In this document: one piece after another, positions 40,901 through 50,789 of the stretch
How the letters are laid out: every line of letters starts with the position of its first letter
Position numbering within the stretch: position 1 is the first letter of the stretch
Assembly (NCBI GenBank): GCA_018136815.1
Contig: CM030940.1
Coordinates: forward strand, 1,070,418 to 1,134,417
Source of the DNA: Isochrysis galbana
Taxonomy: Eukaryota > Haptophyta > Isochrysidales > Isochrysidaceae
DNA length: 64,000 nucleotides
Reading direction: 5' to 3'
Translations under genes and position numbers: made by a program
Notes under the pieces: model-generated
Seen by the model: the letters and a program-made list of their open reading frames with translations, nothing else
Told to the model about the DNA's origin: nothing
Database searches by the model: none

Positions 40901-43900
40901 AGCCATCGACGAAGAAACTGTCCGCGTTGGAGCTACTCGCTTGCGCGCGGCGCAGCCTATCGGACCGGCCTTCCCTTAGCTCGACTGAGGCTACCGCATA
41001 CGAGCCGTGGTCGGCTCTTCATCGTTATGAGAGGGGGAGGGAATCTAGTGAAGTTTCTTCCGACCCCGTTGTTTCCCGTCCAGCTACTCCCGAGTCAGAC
41101 AACCACGAAGACCAAAAAGAAACCCACGATAACCACGACAACGACACGCCACTCTACGCCTCCGAGTCTACTCTCCACGACCCATTCTCTCCATGGACCG
41201 CCCCGCCTCCGGCACGCGCGAGCTCGCCGCGTCCGACGACGCCGACGACTCTCCGGAAGCGGCGCCAACAATGGCAAGCATTCGGAGTGAACGGGGACCA
41301 GAAATGGTCCAACGTCACGCTCGAAACCGCTGACGAAATAAGAGCGCAAGCTCTAGCCGGACGAGGCGCCGACGAGGAATCCGACCTCGCCGCTGCCGTC
41401 CGAGCGCCGATCGAGTTCGTGGAAGCCAAAGGCATCCGCGCCGAAGAGCTAGCCTCATTAGTTCGAAGACCCAAGACAGAAGCCCAAGCTCGTCTCGAGA
41501 AAGACTGGGAAAAGATGTCCGACCACCCGAGGCACCCCACCGACAAGAGAGGCCTGGGATACACTAGTCCCAAGCTATCACCCTGCACCGCTACCAACGA
41601 GGACGACGCCTCTAGACCCTCTGCCACGATAGCGGCAGTCGGATTACCCGAAGAGACGACGATCACCACGACGACGAATTCACCCGAGCAACCACGCTGT
41701 CGACCAACCCCGTCCCCGTCCGACACCATCGCACACGTGACCGCGCACCGACCGGATAGCGTCGTGGATACCCTACCATCTGCCTACCCAAGGCATTGCC
41801 TATATGTTCGAGACCTAGTGGTCTGCCGCTCCGGCGAGGCTACCGGCAAAGAAGGAGTTATCTTAGCCGACTCCGCTCTCACGGTCAACAGCACACTCGC
41901 TAACACCGGAGCTGGCCCGTCGGTCGTGACCACTTCCCTCTTGTCCAGCCTACCCAAAGACGCATGCGTCGAGCGGCTGCCACAAGCCGTAGTGACACCG
42001 CTTCACGGTCCGGACGGCCTGCCTCTTATCACGCGAGGCAAGGCTCGAATCGTCTTCTCCGTCGGTGGATTTCTCTTTCGTCATACGTTCATGGTGATTG
42101 AAGGCAACCCGATGCTGCTGCTCGGGAACGACTTCTTAGCCACGCACGCCGCTTCGATTCAGCTCGCCTCCGACAGCGCGGACGGCTCTATCACCCTCGG
42201 TGCTCCATCCACGGTGGCTCCTCTTGAGGTTAATGGCAGTCCAAGCCCCGACGCTCCGCCGATCTTTCGCGTCTCGACGTCACCGATAGCGGTGGTCCCT
42301 GTCAGCATGACTTGTGCACAGGTCTGTCCGACCTCCGCGAACCCAATCACGACTGACTTCTTCCGAGGGCCGCAGGCCACCAAAAACGACAACCAGCTAG
42401 TCACCGAGCCTCTCTTCAGCACGGCCGATGAGTTTGCCGCCAAAGCGCCGGCATCATGTGGCTCCGAGTACCTCCTATACACCCACGAACCTATCACGAT
42501 CCCGGCCTATCATCGGGCAACGTTTCACGTCCGAATTCCGCTAGCTCTTCGAGAACACGAAGACTGCGCCATGCTCGTGGACCGACTCCCTACGCGTGAA
42601 ACGATCGATAGCTCTCCTCTCGTCATTCCCCAAGTAGAGAGGTCGAACGCCGACCACACCATCGCGGTTACGGTGGTCAACACTGACCCCAAACCTCTAC
42701 ACCTTCCGTCGTTCCATCCTGTAGCTTCGCTACAGGTTCGATTCAAAATTCACGCTGGAACATATCGCCGCGTCGGGGCCGTTAACTCGCCGGATGTGAT
42801 TGAGTCGCTCGACGAGGACCAGCGTAAGCTCCTCGAGGCAGCCAAGATCGACCCCGAAGGCCGTCTCTCGATGCCCCAACGTGAACAAGTTCATCGTCTA
42901 CTGGCCCGACGTATCGCTGCTTTCGCAATTGACCCGACCAACCCGAATCACACTCACGTGATGGAGGTAGAGCTACCGCTCAACCCCGGAGCCGAAGCTC
43001 ACCGCCACGCACCGTCTAGAGTTGGACGAGAGGGTGAGAAGATCATAGAGGACGAAGTTTGCAAGATGGAGTCCGCGGGCATCATTAGGAAATCAAATTC
43101 GTCGTGGGCCTCTCGAGTCGTGCTAGTCACTAAGAAGGATGGCTCCGTACGTTTCTGCGTAGATTATCGCGACGTCAACTCCAAGCTTCGTCTAGAGGAC
43201 AGCCCTCTTCCCCTCACGGTAGAAGCCATCGACCGATTGTCGTCCGGCCAAGGCAACCTTGATTCTCTATTCCTTTGCACCCTGGACCTGGCATCTGGTT
43301 TCTGGGGTATACCGATCAAAGAGTCCGATAAACATATCACCGCGTTCACTACTCATCGCGGCAAGTACGAGTTCAATTACTTGCCTTTTGGTGTTCAATC
43401 CGGTCCCTCGTATATGTGCCGCCTCATGGACGCCGTTCTCGGTGGGCTGGCATGGGAGATTTGTATGCCATACTTGGATGATGTCGGCGCCTGGTCGACA
43501 GGCGTAGGTGACTCGCTGCAGGCCAGGGAAGAGTCGTCATTCCAACAAATGTTACACCGTCTTGATCTTGTCTTGGAACGTCTCATCTGGGCGGGCCTCA
43601 CTTGCAAGATGTCGAAATGCGTTTTCTTTGCCACCTCGGCTGAATATCTCGGCCACGTTGTTTCGCGTGAAGGTCTTCGGATGGATCCCAAGAAAGTGGA
43701 AGCCGTCTCGAAAATCGACCCTACCCAAATCAACTCTATCGAAGCCGTCCGTTCTTTCCTTGGACTGTGCTCGTACTACCGCCGTTTTATACGCCGTTTT
43801 GCGATCCGTGCAGCGCCGTTAACCGCTCTCACGCGGAAAGGGTGCGATGTCCCGGTCGAGTCGCAAACAGAAGCCTGTCGCCAGGCTATCGAAGATCTCA

Positions 43901-45036
43901 AGCAAGCTATCTGTGAAGAACCCGTACTCGCACCTCCTCGAGACGACCGTCCTTTCCTCGTTAAGACCGACGGTGCTAGCAAGCTCGGCATCGCCGGCGT
44001 CCTTGCTCAGAAAGACGACGAAGGGAGAGAGCGCGTTGTTGCATACTACGGTCGTAGTTTGAGTCCGGCTGAGCGCCATTGGACAGTTACTGAAATCGAA
44101 CTTCTAGCAGCGCTAGAATCGATCCGAAATTGGAGGCCGTATCTTTGGGGTCGCCACTTCACCCTCGTCGTAGACCATTCAGCTTTGCGCTGGCTTCACA
44201 CGATGAAAGATCAAGTCACCGGTGGTCCAGCCTCGCGCCTCATGCGATGGGTCCTGAAGCTAGCCGAATATCGATTCGACGTCGTGCACAAACCTGGAGT
44301 CACTCACTGGGACGCCGACGGCTTATCCCGCCTAGTTGCTCTCGAGCCCGATCACGATCCTCTCCATCTCGAGGAGAGTGACGTCCATTCTTTCGATTCT
44401 TCCGAAATTCACGACATAGTTGCCGCCGCGGTTACGTCATCCACCCTCACCGCTCGCCGCCAACAAGCAAACGATAGGCTCGCTCGTCAAGCATCGGAAT
44501 CTTCGGAGTCGATTACCTCCTCGTATCTCGATGTGGGCGTGCCTCATGCCGACGAATTGCGTCAAGCGCTCTCTACCGACGAGTTCGCTAGCTCGATCAT
44601 TTCTGAACTCGAGTCGATCCTTCCGAAAGCTTCCCCTTCGATCGACTCTAGCTCGTCGTCGAAGAAAAGGTCCCGATTCCTGCTTCGCGATGGCCTACTC
44701 TACTACCGATCCTCAGAGGCGGAAGAGGCTCCTCTTCGTTTATACATTCCGGAGTCCCTTCGTGACACGTACCTCCGCGCCTACCATGACCACCTTGGTC
44801 ACCCAGGTGCGACAAGGATGACTACCCTACTTCGTTCTCGAGTTTACTGGCCTGGCCTATCCGCCTCTGTATCGGAGTACGTTCGAGAGTGCCATGAATG
44901 CACTCTTGGCAAACCGTTACCGCGACCGCTCGCCCATCCATCCGGTCTTTCTATCGGATCCTATCCTTTCGACGTCGTCTATTGCGATATTCTTTCGATG
45001 GCTCCCTGTCATACGCACATTCACAGTAACACGTAG
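37987..45036 (+). CDS. Pol polyprotein with DNA cytosine methyltransferase-like domain (3'-truncated)
   Basis: Same frame as gag; the first in-frame ATG is at 38557. Regions in order: Ser/Pro-rich linker with ESESES runs (38400-40250). A methyltransferase-like domain (about 40291-40880) with VLVVGETSGVVSSMFLLAG (SAM loop), HPPCTYLS (PPC, catalytic Cys), VAVENPRMH (ENP), FVQPWEHGTGHQKATGLYL and RSRTYVGVAGAMATHW, an order typical of phage/bacterial C5-methylase homologues. A retropepsin-like region with NTGAGPSVV (41902; Asn where the catalytic Asp is expected) and LLLGNDFLATH. Reverse transcriptase with VDYRDVN, LDLASGFWGIPI, LPFGVQSGPS and YLDD (43471). RNase H with KTDGASKLGIAGVLA and VDHSALRWL. 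The integrase HHCC finger (HLGHPG ... CHECTLGK) and then the first core Asp (YCDILS), after which the frame ends in unrelated sequence. The RT and RNase H residues look intact. Confidence 0.9.
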   Translation, partial: VAGGAHVRAVTPLPVQGSGPERHPPKDRITLRPSTSTAPNRYPKIPQVPDKPCHLHPPLSPASSPIAPISPNADNSILILDITHESSKPSQPSPPLYQLKPLNRYPTPLPKHQQSKTSRSAKIQPPQAQSNLQSLKSNFACPSHKTSPEYEYESKSRSELPSSSYATASPSTSLSPVQSSPVSPVSIATTMEAQFSGSSPLSFESESKPVLSKPRSEPSESESESEFTTSPSPTTRSTAGLTELQPPTEPLTTTPSAGVFTFGPPRPESESFGNSGHVQNSNHTRAPFHEPPRIESKHKLTPKPSTTATVSLSKPPFRVSPQPACHSSKLHAAEPIPSVSVPSPSPIAQDSASRARVIKPVTESEITAAPSQPVLATVPLLSSQASASSSSTVATPGGFTFGPAPSVPISKISPVFGVQHARNDESESEHKSTSPRSPRSTTGVPTPSHQSRAMEELAQPSPSLSQVAESSEFESESAVILAVHAPASPSQVLRRMLRIAEPLRPPPTPAAAAEPPPWPQPSPQPASSTATSLLSPAPTPPTTDCNEVYAWPDSSPDVTMESDHNSLARRGTAASQTELLRPLSQPNRVSKPCPSCLSPVVSRPRRPSPQSDTPLLRVSSSIPSSEPVSTSSISESTSIRPTSPRPPVAASKHCLPLDTTATAIMRVAAINASAIQSFDSSRNNSDVGTRDDTPSPALHALASLRARASGSAVVLPRHLTEAAQELRRPRSGTLASPAAALPKHFDELCAELTKTSQQVQDGLTSGCHAPRVLVVGETSGVVSSMFLLAGADVATCDLYPSEIDYVPHFQGDALHVQNLGWDLVIAHPPCTYLSAVSSQWLSQEPGRRAALESAARVFKSMASATAPFVAVENPRMHAEARRLVGGLTPTQFVQPWEHGTGHQKATGLYLTKGLPPLQPTCVVDGRESAMANLSPSPHRGALRSRTYVGVAGAMATHWMPVLLRHLSQQGDQPSTKKLSALELLACARRSLSDRPSLSSTEATAYEPWSALHRYERGRESSEVSSDPVVSRPATPESDNHEDQKETHDNHDNDTPLYASESTLHDPFSPWTAPPPARASSPRPTTPTTLRKRRQQWQAFGVNGDQKWSNVTLETADEIRAQALAGRGADEESDLAAAVRAPIEFVEAKGIRAEELASLVRRPKTEAQARLEKDWEKMSDHPRHPTDKRGLGYTSPKLSPCTATNEDDASRPSATIAAVGLPEETTITTTTNSPEQPRCRPTPSPSDTIAHVTAHRPDSVVDTLPSAYPRHCLYVRDLVVCRSGEATGKEGVILADSALTVNSTLANTGAGPSVVTTSLLSSLPKDACVERLPQAVVTPLHGPDGLPLITRGKARIVFSVGGFLFRHTFMVIEGNPMLLLGNDFLATHAASIQLASDSADGSITLGAPSTVAPLEVNGSPSPDAPPIFRVSTSPIAVVPVSMTCAQVCPTSANPITTDFFRGPQATKNDNQLVTEPLFSTADEFAAKAPASCGSEYLLYTHEPITIPAYHRATFHVRIPLALREHEDCAMLVDRLPTRETIDSSPLVIPQVERSNADHTIAVTVVNTDPKPLHLPSFHPVASLQVRFKIHAGTYRRVGAVNSPDVIESLDEDQRKLLEAAKIDPEGRLSMPQREQVHRLLARRIAAFAIDPTNPNHTHVMEVELPLNPGAEAHRHAPSRVGREGEKIIEDEVCKMESAGIIRKSNSSWASRVVLVTKKDGSVRFCVDYRDVNSKLRLEDSPLPLTVEAIDRLSSGQGNLDSLFLCTLDLASGFWGIPIKESDKHITAFTTHRGKYEFNYLPFGVQSGPSYMCRLMDAVLGGLAWEICMPYLDDVGAWSTGVGDSLQAREESSFQQMLHRLDLVLERLIWAGLTCKMSKCVFFATSAEYLGHVVSREGLRMDPKKVEAVSKIDPTQINSIEAVRSFLGLCSYYRRFIRRFAIRAAPLTALTRKGCDVPVESQTEACRQAIEDLKQAICEEPVLAPPRDDRPFLVKTDGASKLGIAGVLAQKDDEGRERVVAYYGRSLSPAERHWTVTEIELLAALESIRNWRPYLWGRHFTLVVDHSALRWLHTMKDQVTGGPASRLMRWVLKLAEYRFDVVHKPGVTHWDADGLSRLVALEPDHDPLHLEESDVHSFDSSEIHDIVAAAVTSSTLTARRQQANDRLARQASESSESITSSYLDVGVPHADELRQALSTDEFASSIISELESILPKASPSIDSSSSSKKRSRFLLRDGLLYYRSSEAEEAPLRLYIPESLRDTYLRAYHDHLGHPGATRMTTLLRSRVYWPGLSASVSEYVRECHECTLGKPLPRPLAHPSGLSIGSYPFDVVYCDILSMAPCHTHIHSNT

Positions 45037-45814
45037 ATAACTAACGTAACGGGATACGCGAAGAAAGGGGGTTGAGCAGGAGAGAAAGAGAGGAAAGAAA
45101 AGGAAAGAAGAGAGGAGGCCCGTCGCCTCTCCTCATGTGGCAGGAGAGAAAGAGAGCAGTTCTCGCAGGACTTAGAAAGTAAACGTAGGAGAGGACGGAA
45201 GGGCATCCGTAACACCATGCTCACCCCATGGATCAGAGCGGGGTCGGGCAACGGGCTGTGAGTAAGGCGGGCATGTGCGCAATGCGCATGTGTGGGCTTG
45301 TGCACGACGCGATGGGCGGCGAGGCGCGGCGAGGGCGTGCTAGGGGGTGAGGGATGTCTTTAAACTGTCGAATCAAGCATCAAGCGGTCGCTTGATCGTG
45401 TCAAGTCTCATTCGGGGCACAATCTTGAGAGAGAGAGAGAGGGAGGGAGGGAGGGGAACGCGCTACATGACGACGCCACACGTGACCACCTCACAAAACT
45501 CAATCTACTAACACCACTCAATCAACAAAAGAACTGAGAACTGAGAAACAAACATAGACGCTCGAAACAAACAAAGAAGGAGTAGACAAATGAATTGACG
45601 AGCGATGTGAAGCCTCGGTGTTCAATATGTCGAGCGAGCGGCGAACCATCGAGACAAGCCCTGAAAACAAAATTCGTTCGCACTATCGAGTATCGAATCC
45701 GCTTTGAGTATAGAGATACTCTGGATTCGACATCTGGTGGTTGTTTGTGTGTTTACGGGATTGGAGCGTTGCGTGATCTGGGGGTTTTGTGTTGCGTAGG
45801 CCTGGGTCGGGGAG
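45037..45814. other. Spacer 3' of the truncated element
   Basis: Purine-rich sequence (45065-45150, 45430-45460) and unassigned sequence. No LTR-like match to the element's left side. Part of 45600-45814 may be the 3' UTR of the non-LTR fragment that follows. Confidence 0.45.
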
Positions 45815-45965
45815 TTTGCTTGCGTTTAGGCGAGTTTCTCCGCCATCCCGAGCGCATGCGCCGCTAACTAGGGTCAGGTTCCTGCTTGCCTCGAGGGAGT
45901 CTTTATCGTTGGTTCGGAATAAGGGTGTGCTAACTGGTACCATTTCACATGTGGGCAAGCAAGCA
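45815..45965 (-). mobile_element. Non-LTR retrotransposon 3' tail fragment
   Basis: On the minus strand this encodes ...TPLFRTNDKDS...NLTLVSG, then after a frameshift LGMAEKLA and a stop. It is homologous to the extreme C-terminus of the protein at 1068-4085 (PIFTENDKGK, NLGLVAG, LGLAEKLA). It is decayed and heavily 5'-truncated. Confidence 0.7.
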
Positions 45966-46353
45966 ACCCTGCCGCCTCGCCGGAGGGGGGAGGCGCTGCG
46001 TGCTTTTGGTGTGCGCTTTCCGTTAACCTCGAGCCAACACTCATAAGCTCGCTTCTACAACCCCCCCCCCCCCCCAGTCTCATTCCTATTATTACGTGGG
46101 ACGGCTACAGGCACGTGTGACCGGTGGGCTTGTGCGATCTCCGACTCCGAATGAGAGAGCATGGGTGGGTGGATGGGTGGGTGGGGCGGGGGCTCATAGT
46201 CTGCGGATGCCTGTGCAGTGCCGCTCATGTGGCCATACCAAAGCCGCTTCAATCCAAAATTACCCATGGAAGCAAAGGCCAACACTAGGCTATAGGCGTT
46301 CTAGTGGCACACATGGATGATGCAATGGAGTGGCAAATATCGATTGGCTTTGG
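45966..46353. other. Unassigned spacer
   Basis: Contains a run of 14 or more C residues near 46061-46075 and a GGGTGGAT/GGGTGGG tandem stretch near 46163-46185. No gene seen. Confidence 0.4.
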
Positions 46354-47407
46354 TCATCGCAGATGAGCAGCCTTATTGGCAAGTGTACTGGTGGGCGGCG
46401 GCGGAGGAGGCACCGCCTGCACCACTTGCGAGGCGGGCCACATGACGAACAAGAAGAGGAGGATCACAGCTGCAGCGATGCCACGCAACACGAGCTTATT
46501 TGTTGCAGCTCGCCGGCCCATTTGTTGCAGCACACGGCGTGATGCTTCGAGGCCCTGACGTGCAACACCTTGAAGCCAGAGTGCACAAGGGACGCTCCTC
46601 GGTAAGCACAAGGCGGGGTTGCACAGGCGCACACTCTTCTGGCGGCTCGCCATTGCAACCGCATGGTGAGATTGAAGGCCGCGTGCATGCAACTCAAGTG
46701 AGTCAACGCAGTGGAGAAAAGCATCTAGCACTTACCGAGAGTGTTGCGCGTCCGCATCAGCGTCTCCCGTTGCCTCGAGAGGTCGCCTTCGGGGGAGGCG
46801 AGTGGTCTGGTTCAGAAGGCCGAAGGCAGCGAGGCTGCAGCCGCACAAGACAGTAGTAATAATAGCATATGGCTGCCACACCAAGGCCACACCAAGACTG
46901 ATGGGGACAGGCTCGGAGCAGAAAGGCGAGCTCACCCATGATTGCTGCTCCCCGTTCCTCCATGTCGATTGTGGCGGCGTGTGCATGACGCAGCCGGTCG
47001 TTGCTCGCTGCGATGCGGTCGTGGTTGGCAAGCATGCGAGACCGCTCGTCAGCCTGGTCGCCCGAGTCTCTGCCTGAGAAGAGGTCTTCGCGTATGCTGT
47101 CGGCTGCAGCTGCGGCTGCGACGTGCGAATCTGTCCGCTGGACCGTCTTGAGCCGCCTGCCCAGGTCGCTCAGCTCCGATCTGTAGGAACGTACGCGCGT
47201 GGAGAGTGAGGACCTTTGCGTCTTTGGCAGAGCTCCGCATTCCATCTCGAGGAGCTCGACCACCTCCTTTGCGGCGTCGAGCGATCGCTGTGCGTCGGCT
47301 GCGGCGGCACGCCGATCGTTCTTGTGCGAAGCCGATTCGGCCGTCTCTACCTTGGCCAGCGCGTCCGATGCGTGCGCGCGGTATTCGTCCTCGTACTGGT
47401 CGAGCAT
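46354..47407 (-). CDS. VTI1: VTI1-type Qb-SNARE
   Basis: Three exons, 47407-46936, 46786-46736 and 46568-46354, with GT-AG introns both in phase 1, give 245 residues. The N-terminal part (MLDQYEDEYRAHASDALAKV ...) fits the VTI1 Habc-type three-helix domain with its YE.EY opening. The SNARE helix runs from about residue 119 (ERSRMLANHDRIAASNDRL) through DLSRQRETLMRTRNTLG, with Gln of SRQRE at the zero layer, to VLQQMGRRAATNK. A single C-terminal anchor follows (LVLRGIAAAVILLFLFVMW). VTI1 proteins act as Qb-SNAREs in trans-Golgi, endosomal and vacuolar fusion. The luminal tail after the anchor is longer than usual, about 24 residues with six consecutive prolines. The tiny 51-base middle exon is supported by exact reading across both junctions. 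Divergently transcribed from the NHL gene. Confidence 0.92.
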
Positions 47408-48105
47408 CGCCCTCGGCGCCCGCTCTCTCTCTCCCCGTCTCTCTCTCTCTCTCCCTCTCCCCCTCTCCCTCTCTCTTCTCCCTCCCTCTCTCCTCTCTCG
47501 CTCTCTTTCTCTCTCCTCTCTTCCTCTCTCCCCCTCGCTCCCTTGTTCCTCCCCCCCCCCCCCCCCCCTCCCCCCACGCTCTCCCTTCTCTTGTTTCTCC
47601 TGCGGCCAGCTTCTTCCTCTCCCTGCCTCCCCCCTCGCGCGCTATGTGAGATGGGGCGGGGAAGAAGGATCTCAGGCGGCAAAAAAAATAACGCCGGCCC
47701 GTTGCCTCATCGTCCTCCCTCTTCTTTTTAAGAATAGAGTTCCGTTCACAAGTAGCCAGAGAAGCGCAACCCGACGCCATTCGCTCGTTGCAGACGGAAA
47801 AAGAAAACCAATCCCCGCCCGTCGCCTAGTGAAGACTTTAGAAGTAAAATACTTTACTCCCCCGCCTCTCCTCCTCTCCCCCCTCCCAGTCCTCTCACGT
47901 CGTTGCCTCCCTCTCGCCGCCCGCCGCCCGCCCCGCCCACTTCCTTTCTCCCTTCCCCCTTCCCCCCTCCCCCCACCCCACCACCCTCTGCCTCCCTCTG
48001 CTGCGCTGCTCCCCTCGCGTGCGCGCACGCCGCCGCCGCCGCCGTGCGCCTGCGCCGCTGCCGCCGTGCGCCTTCGCCGCCACCGCCGGCCACGACGTCG
48101 TCGGG
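47408..48105. promoter_or_regulatory. Shared upstream region of the divergent VTI1 and NHL genes
   Basis: About 700 bases separate the two start codons. 47425-47600 is a long C/T tract on plus, so purine-rich on the VTI1 sense strand, with a C homopolymer of about 18 near 47552. 47860-48005 is a second C/T tract leading into the NHL gene. A central AT-richer part (47680-47760) may hold the promoters. No defined motif is claimed. Confidence 0.45.
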
Positions 48106-49363
48106 ATGGGCTGCCAACGAGCGAGAGTGGCCGCTCGACTCCTGCTGCTCCACGCCGCCGCTGCCGCCAGCACAGTCCGTAAGGAGGACTCATGGGACTA
48201 CTATCCACAGCGGCCGGTCGGACTGGGCTGGCTCAATTGGACCGACCACTTCCGGCCAGGGCAGCTGTACCGCGCAAGCTCGGTGATCGGGATTTCAGAT
48301 AGCGATCTTCTGATCGCCGACTGCTTCAACAATCGCCTCCAGATCGCCTCCTTGCACGACGACAAGAAGAGGCACTACCAGACTCTCGGCGGGTATGGCG
48401 TCAAACCAGGGACGTTCCTGCGGCCCAACGGCCTCGCATCCAACGGCAAACATGTCTTCGTCTCAGATAGTCATAATCACCGAATCCAGAAGATGTCGCT
48501 CCCCGACTTCATCTTCCAGGAGACCGCAGGTAGCTACGGCACTGGGGCGGGGCAGCTCAACTTCCCAAGCGCGTTGGCTATCATTGACGACTCTTTGTAC
48601 GTCGCCGACACCCGCAACCATCGGATCTCCGTCTATAACCTGGATCTAGTGTATCAATTCAGCTTTGGCGCGCGAGGAAATAGTCCCGGCAATTTTTCGT
48701 TCCCGGTGAGTGACCCGTGGCGTGCCCACAGATGTGTACTTCAGTCTGACTTCAGTCTGACTTCAGTCTTCCAGCTGGCCAGCAGGCTGATCAACCCTTT
48801 CCGTGATTGCACAGGAGGGCATCGCGGCCTCTTCCTCGAAGGCTGGATCGAAGGGTGGAATCTACGTTGTAGACAGCGGCAACGACCGCTTGCAGGTTTT
48901 TACGCCATCGGGCGAGTTTGTGCGCGTGATTGGGGAATCCGGGGTAGATCCTGGCCAGTTTGATTACCCGATCAGTGTGGCCACGCTTGGCTCTAGACTG
49001 TATGTTTCTGAATGGGGTGGGAAGAGGGTGCAGGTGCTGACGCCCAAGGGGGAGGTGCTGCATGTCCTCAAGATGAGGTACGGGCAAATGGGTCACCTCT
49101 CAGGCATCTATGTCACAATGCGGCATGTCTATGTCATTGATTGGGATCGGAATGGCATTCACGTGCTTCTGCGAGTGCGCCGCAAGGCCAAAACGGAGAG
49201 CGGAGATGACGATGCGGAGGCCACGCCGGCCACGTTGGCAGCGACGAGCTCCCACCCGTCATCGTCGGGAGCGGCCGACGCGGCAAAGGCCCAACCCGCA
49301 TCGAAGACACCCAAAGGCTTCGGAAAGAGAAAGAACGGAGGGAAGAGGAAGCCATCAGCATGA
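48106..49363 (+). CDS. NHL-repeat beta-propeller protein with signal peptide and basic tail
   Basis: Two exons, 48106-48705 and 48815-49363, joined in phase 0, give 382 residues. The N-terminus (MGCQRARVAARLLLLHAAAAA) reads as an ER-type signal sequence. NHL-like blades follow: DLLIADCFNNRLQ, VFVSDSHNHRIQKM, LYVADTRNHRISVYN, IYVVDSGNDRLQVF, LYVSEWGGKRVQVL and VYVIDWDRNGIHVL, enough for a six-bladed propeller. NHL propellers bind proteins, RNA or ligands, and secreted ones include peptidyl-amidating lyases; none of that chemistry can be assigned here. The last about 50 residues are Ala/Ser-rich and end in a Lys/Arg-rich tail (GKRKNGGKRKPSA). The intron (48706-48814) contains three tandem CTTCAGTCTGA copies. 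The start is chosen as the first ATG before the hydrophobic stretch. Confidence 0.85.
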
Positions 49364-50789
49364 AATGGGTGACCTCAGATCCAGGTAGATTTTGTACTAC
49401 ATGTGCCTAGTACACCTTCGATTGGTGTATTTCCGTGCATGAGGCGAACTCATGAGTGCACGGCACCGGGGCCGGATTGGCGCCAACGGCGATGTCGTCG
49501 ACCTTTCGCAAACATGCGGTACGCGCTCAGACTACAAGAGTATGTCACCACATTCTGATCCCGTGTAGACAGCTAGATCGAGGGTTGCGCGTGGTCATGT
49601 CAAGTACCATGCGAAAGCCCTGTTTTGTCCACCACACATCCTCGGATCTTGTGGGCGTGTATGCGTCTTGCGCACGAAGACGCGCGGCAACAGTGAATCC
49701 TTAGCAGTTTGTTGCGATGCGTTGCGCGGGTATACTTAGCTGATAGTTTTATTAGCTGTATGCGTAGCCTTTGCGCCCACGCCGTAACGCCCCCTCCTTT
49801 GCGTTCTGAGCGGGGTACCTCCACCGGCCACTGGTGGCGCGGCCACCGGGCAAAGGCTAAAAGTGGGTGCCATACGGCTTTTCGCGGCCGTGCGAGGGTG
49901 CCGGTGCCGAAAATCCCGCTTTTCGACCAACCGGCAACCTGGCGCCGGAGAGATTTCCGGTCCCGACAGGGGCCAACTTTCCATCCAACGGAAGGCTCAC
50001 CCGAATCCCCGCGCCGTGCGCCCCGCAGCCTAACACAATGAATGTGACCTTCCCCCCGAAATGCGCAATGGCCCACAGACCAGATTCACAAGGAGCGCTC
50101 CCCCCTCCGACGCGGCGAAGTCCCCGGGGGCCGGGGACTTGGCCGCTGGCGGCCGCTGCCCCTCCCCATGACTCACGCACCCACGCGACTGCGGCCGGTA
50201 GGCCGACGGTGCCGGCACGGACGCGGACGCCCTAGCGACTCTCTCCAGGAGCCGGGGAGATAGCCGCCGGGGGGGGGAGGGGGCGGTGCGCGAATTTGGT
50301 CTGCGGGCGACCTTTTTTCACATTGTCAGCGAACAAAGGCAAAGGCGCCACTAGCGATCGCGGAGCACCGAAAACTTCCCGTTCGTAGTGCAGAGTATTT
50401 GCCGTACTTAGGCGCATAATTCACATACAACAACTACTAGTAATCTGTGTTACATTATTTTCCATGCGCGCGGGAAGTGCACCGCGTGGATAGTACTCGT
50501 AGATTGCTTTGGATAGTTCCCCTCGGGACGCGGGACCCGGACCACTCTTAAAGGTTCACTCAAGAACGATCAGGGATCAGCCGGCAATAGCCGGTAGGTG
50601 GTCACCAGCCGGTAGGTGGTCATCCAGTGCGGCGCGCAAATATTTGCCTTGTCATTTTGTCATTTACCACGCCAACTTGCAATGGAGCGTCCAGCACTTG
50701 GCGTCGGCATGAAGCCGTGCAACTATGACAGCGCGATGATTTTAGGGGAAAGGTCTAGCTAAATCTTTGCGGGGCGCCTGTGCAATTCC
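49364..50789. other. Intergenic region with hairpins
   Basis: No gene recognised. It includes a perfect 10-bp hairpin at 50118-50140 and a diverged inverted pair (about 50077-50110 against 50265-50310, sharing GCCC-CAGACCA-ATTC). A tandem AGCCGGTAGGTGGTC pair lies near 50590-50625. Confidence 0.45.
50118..50140. repeat. Perfect 10-bp inverted repeat
   Basis: AAGTCCCCGG, three bases, CCGGGGACTT. It lies about 670 bases beyond the stop of the UBA/WW gene. It could be a transcript 3' structure or part of a miniature inverted-repeat element; no T-run follows. Confidence 0.6.

Larger units (their letters stand above)
36831..45036 (+). mobile_element. Ty3/gypsy-like retrotransposon with methyltransferase-like domain, copy 2
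   Basis: The most complete copy: gag, UAG, then pol through the beginning of the integrase core. The 3' end is lost: homology to integrase stops shortly after the first catalytic Asp (about 44985), and no LTR, polypurine tract or primer-binding site was identified. One extra G near 36869 (CCCGGGCTT against CCCGGCTT in copy 1) shifts the region before the gag ATG. Confidence 0.93.
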
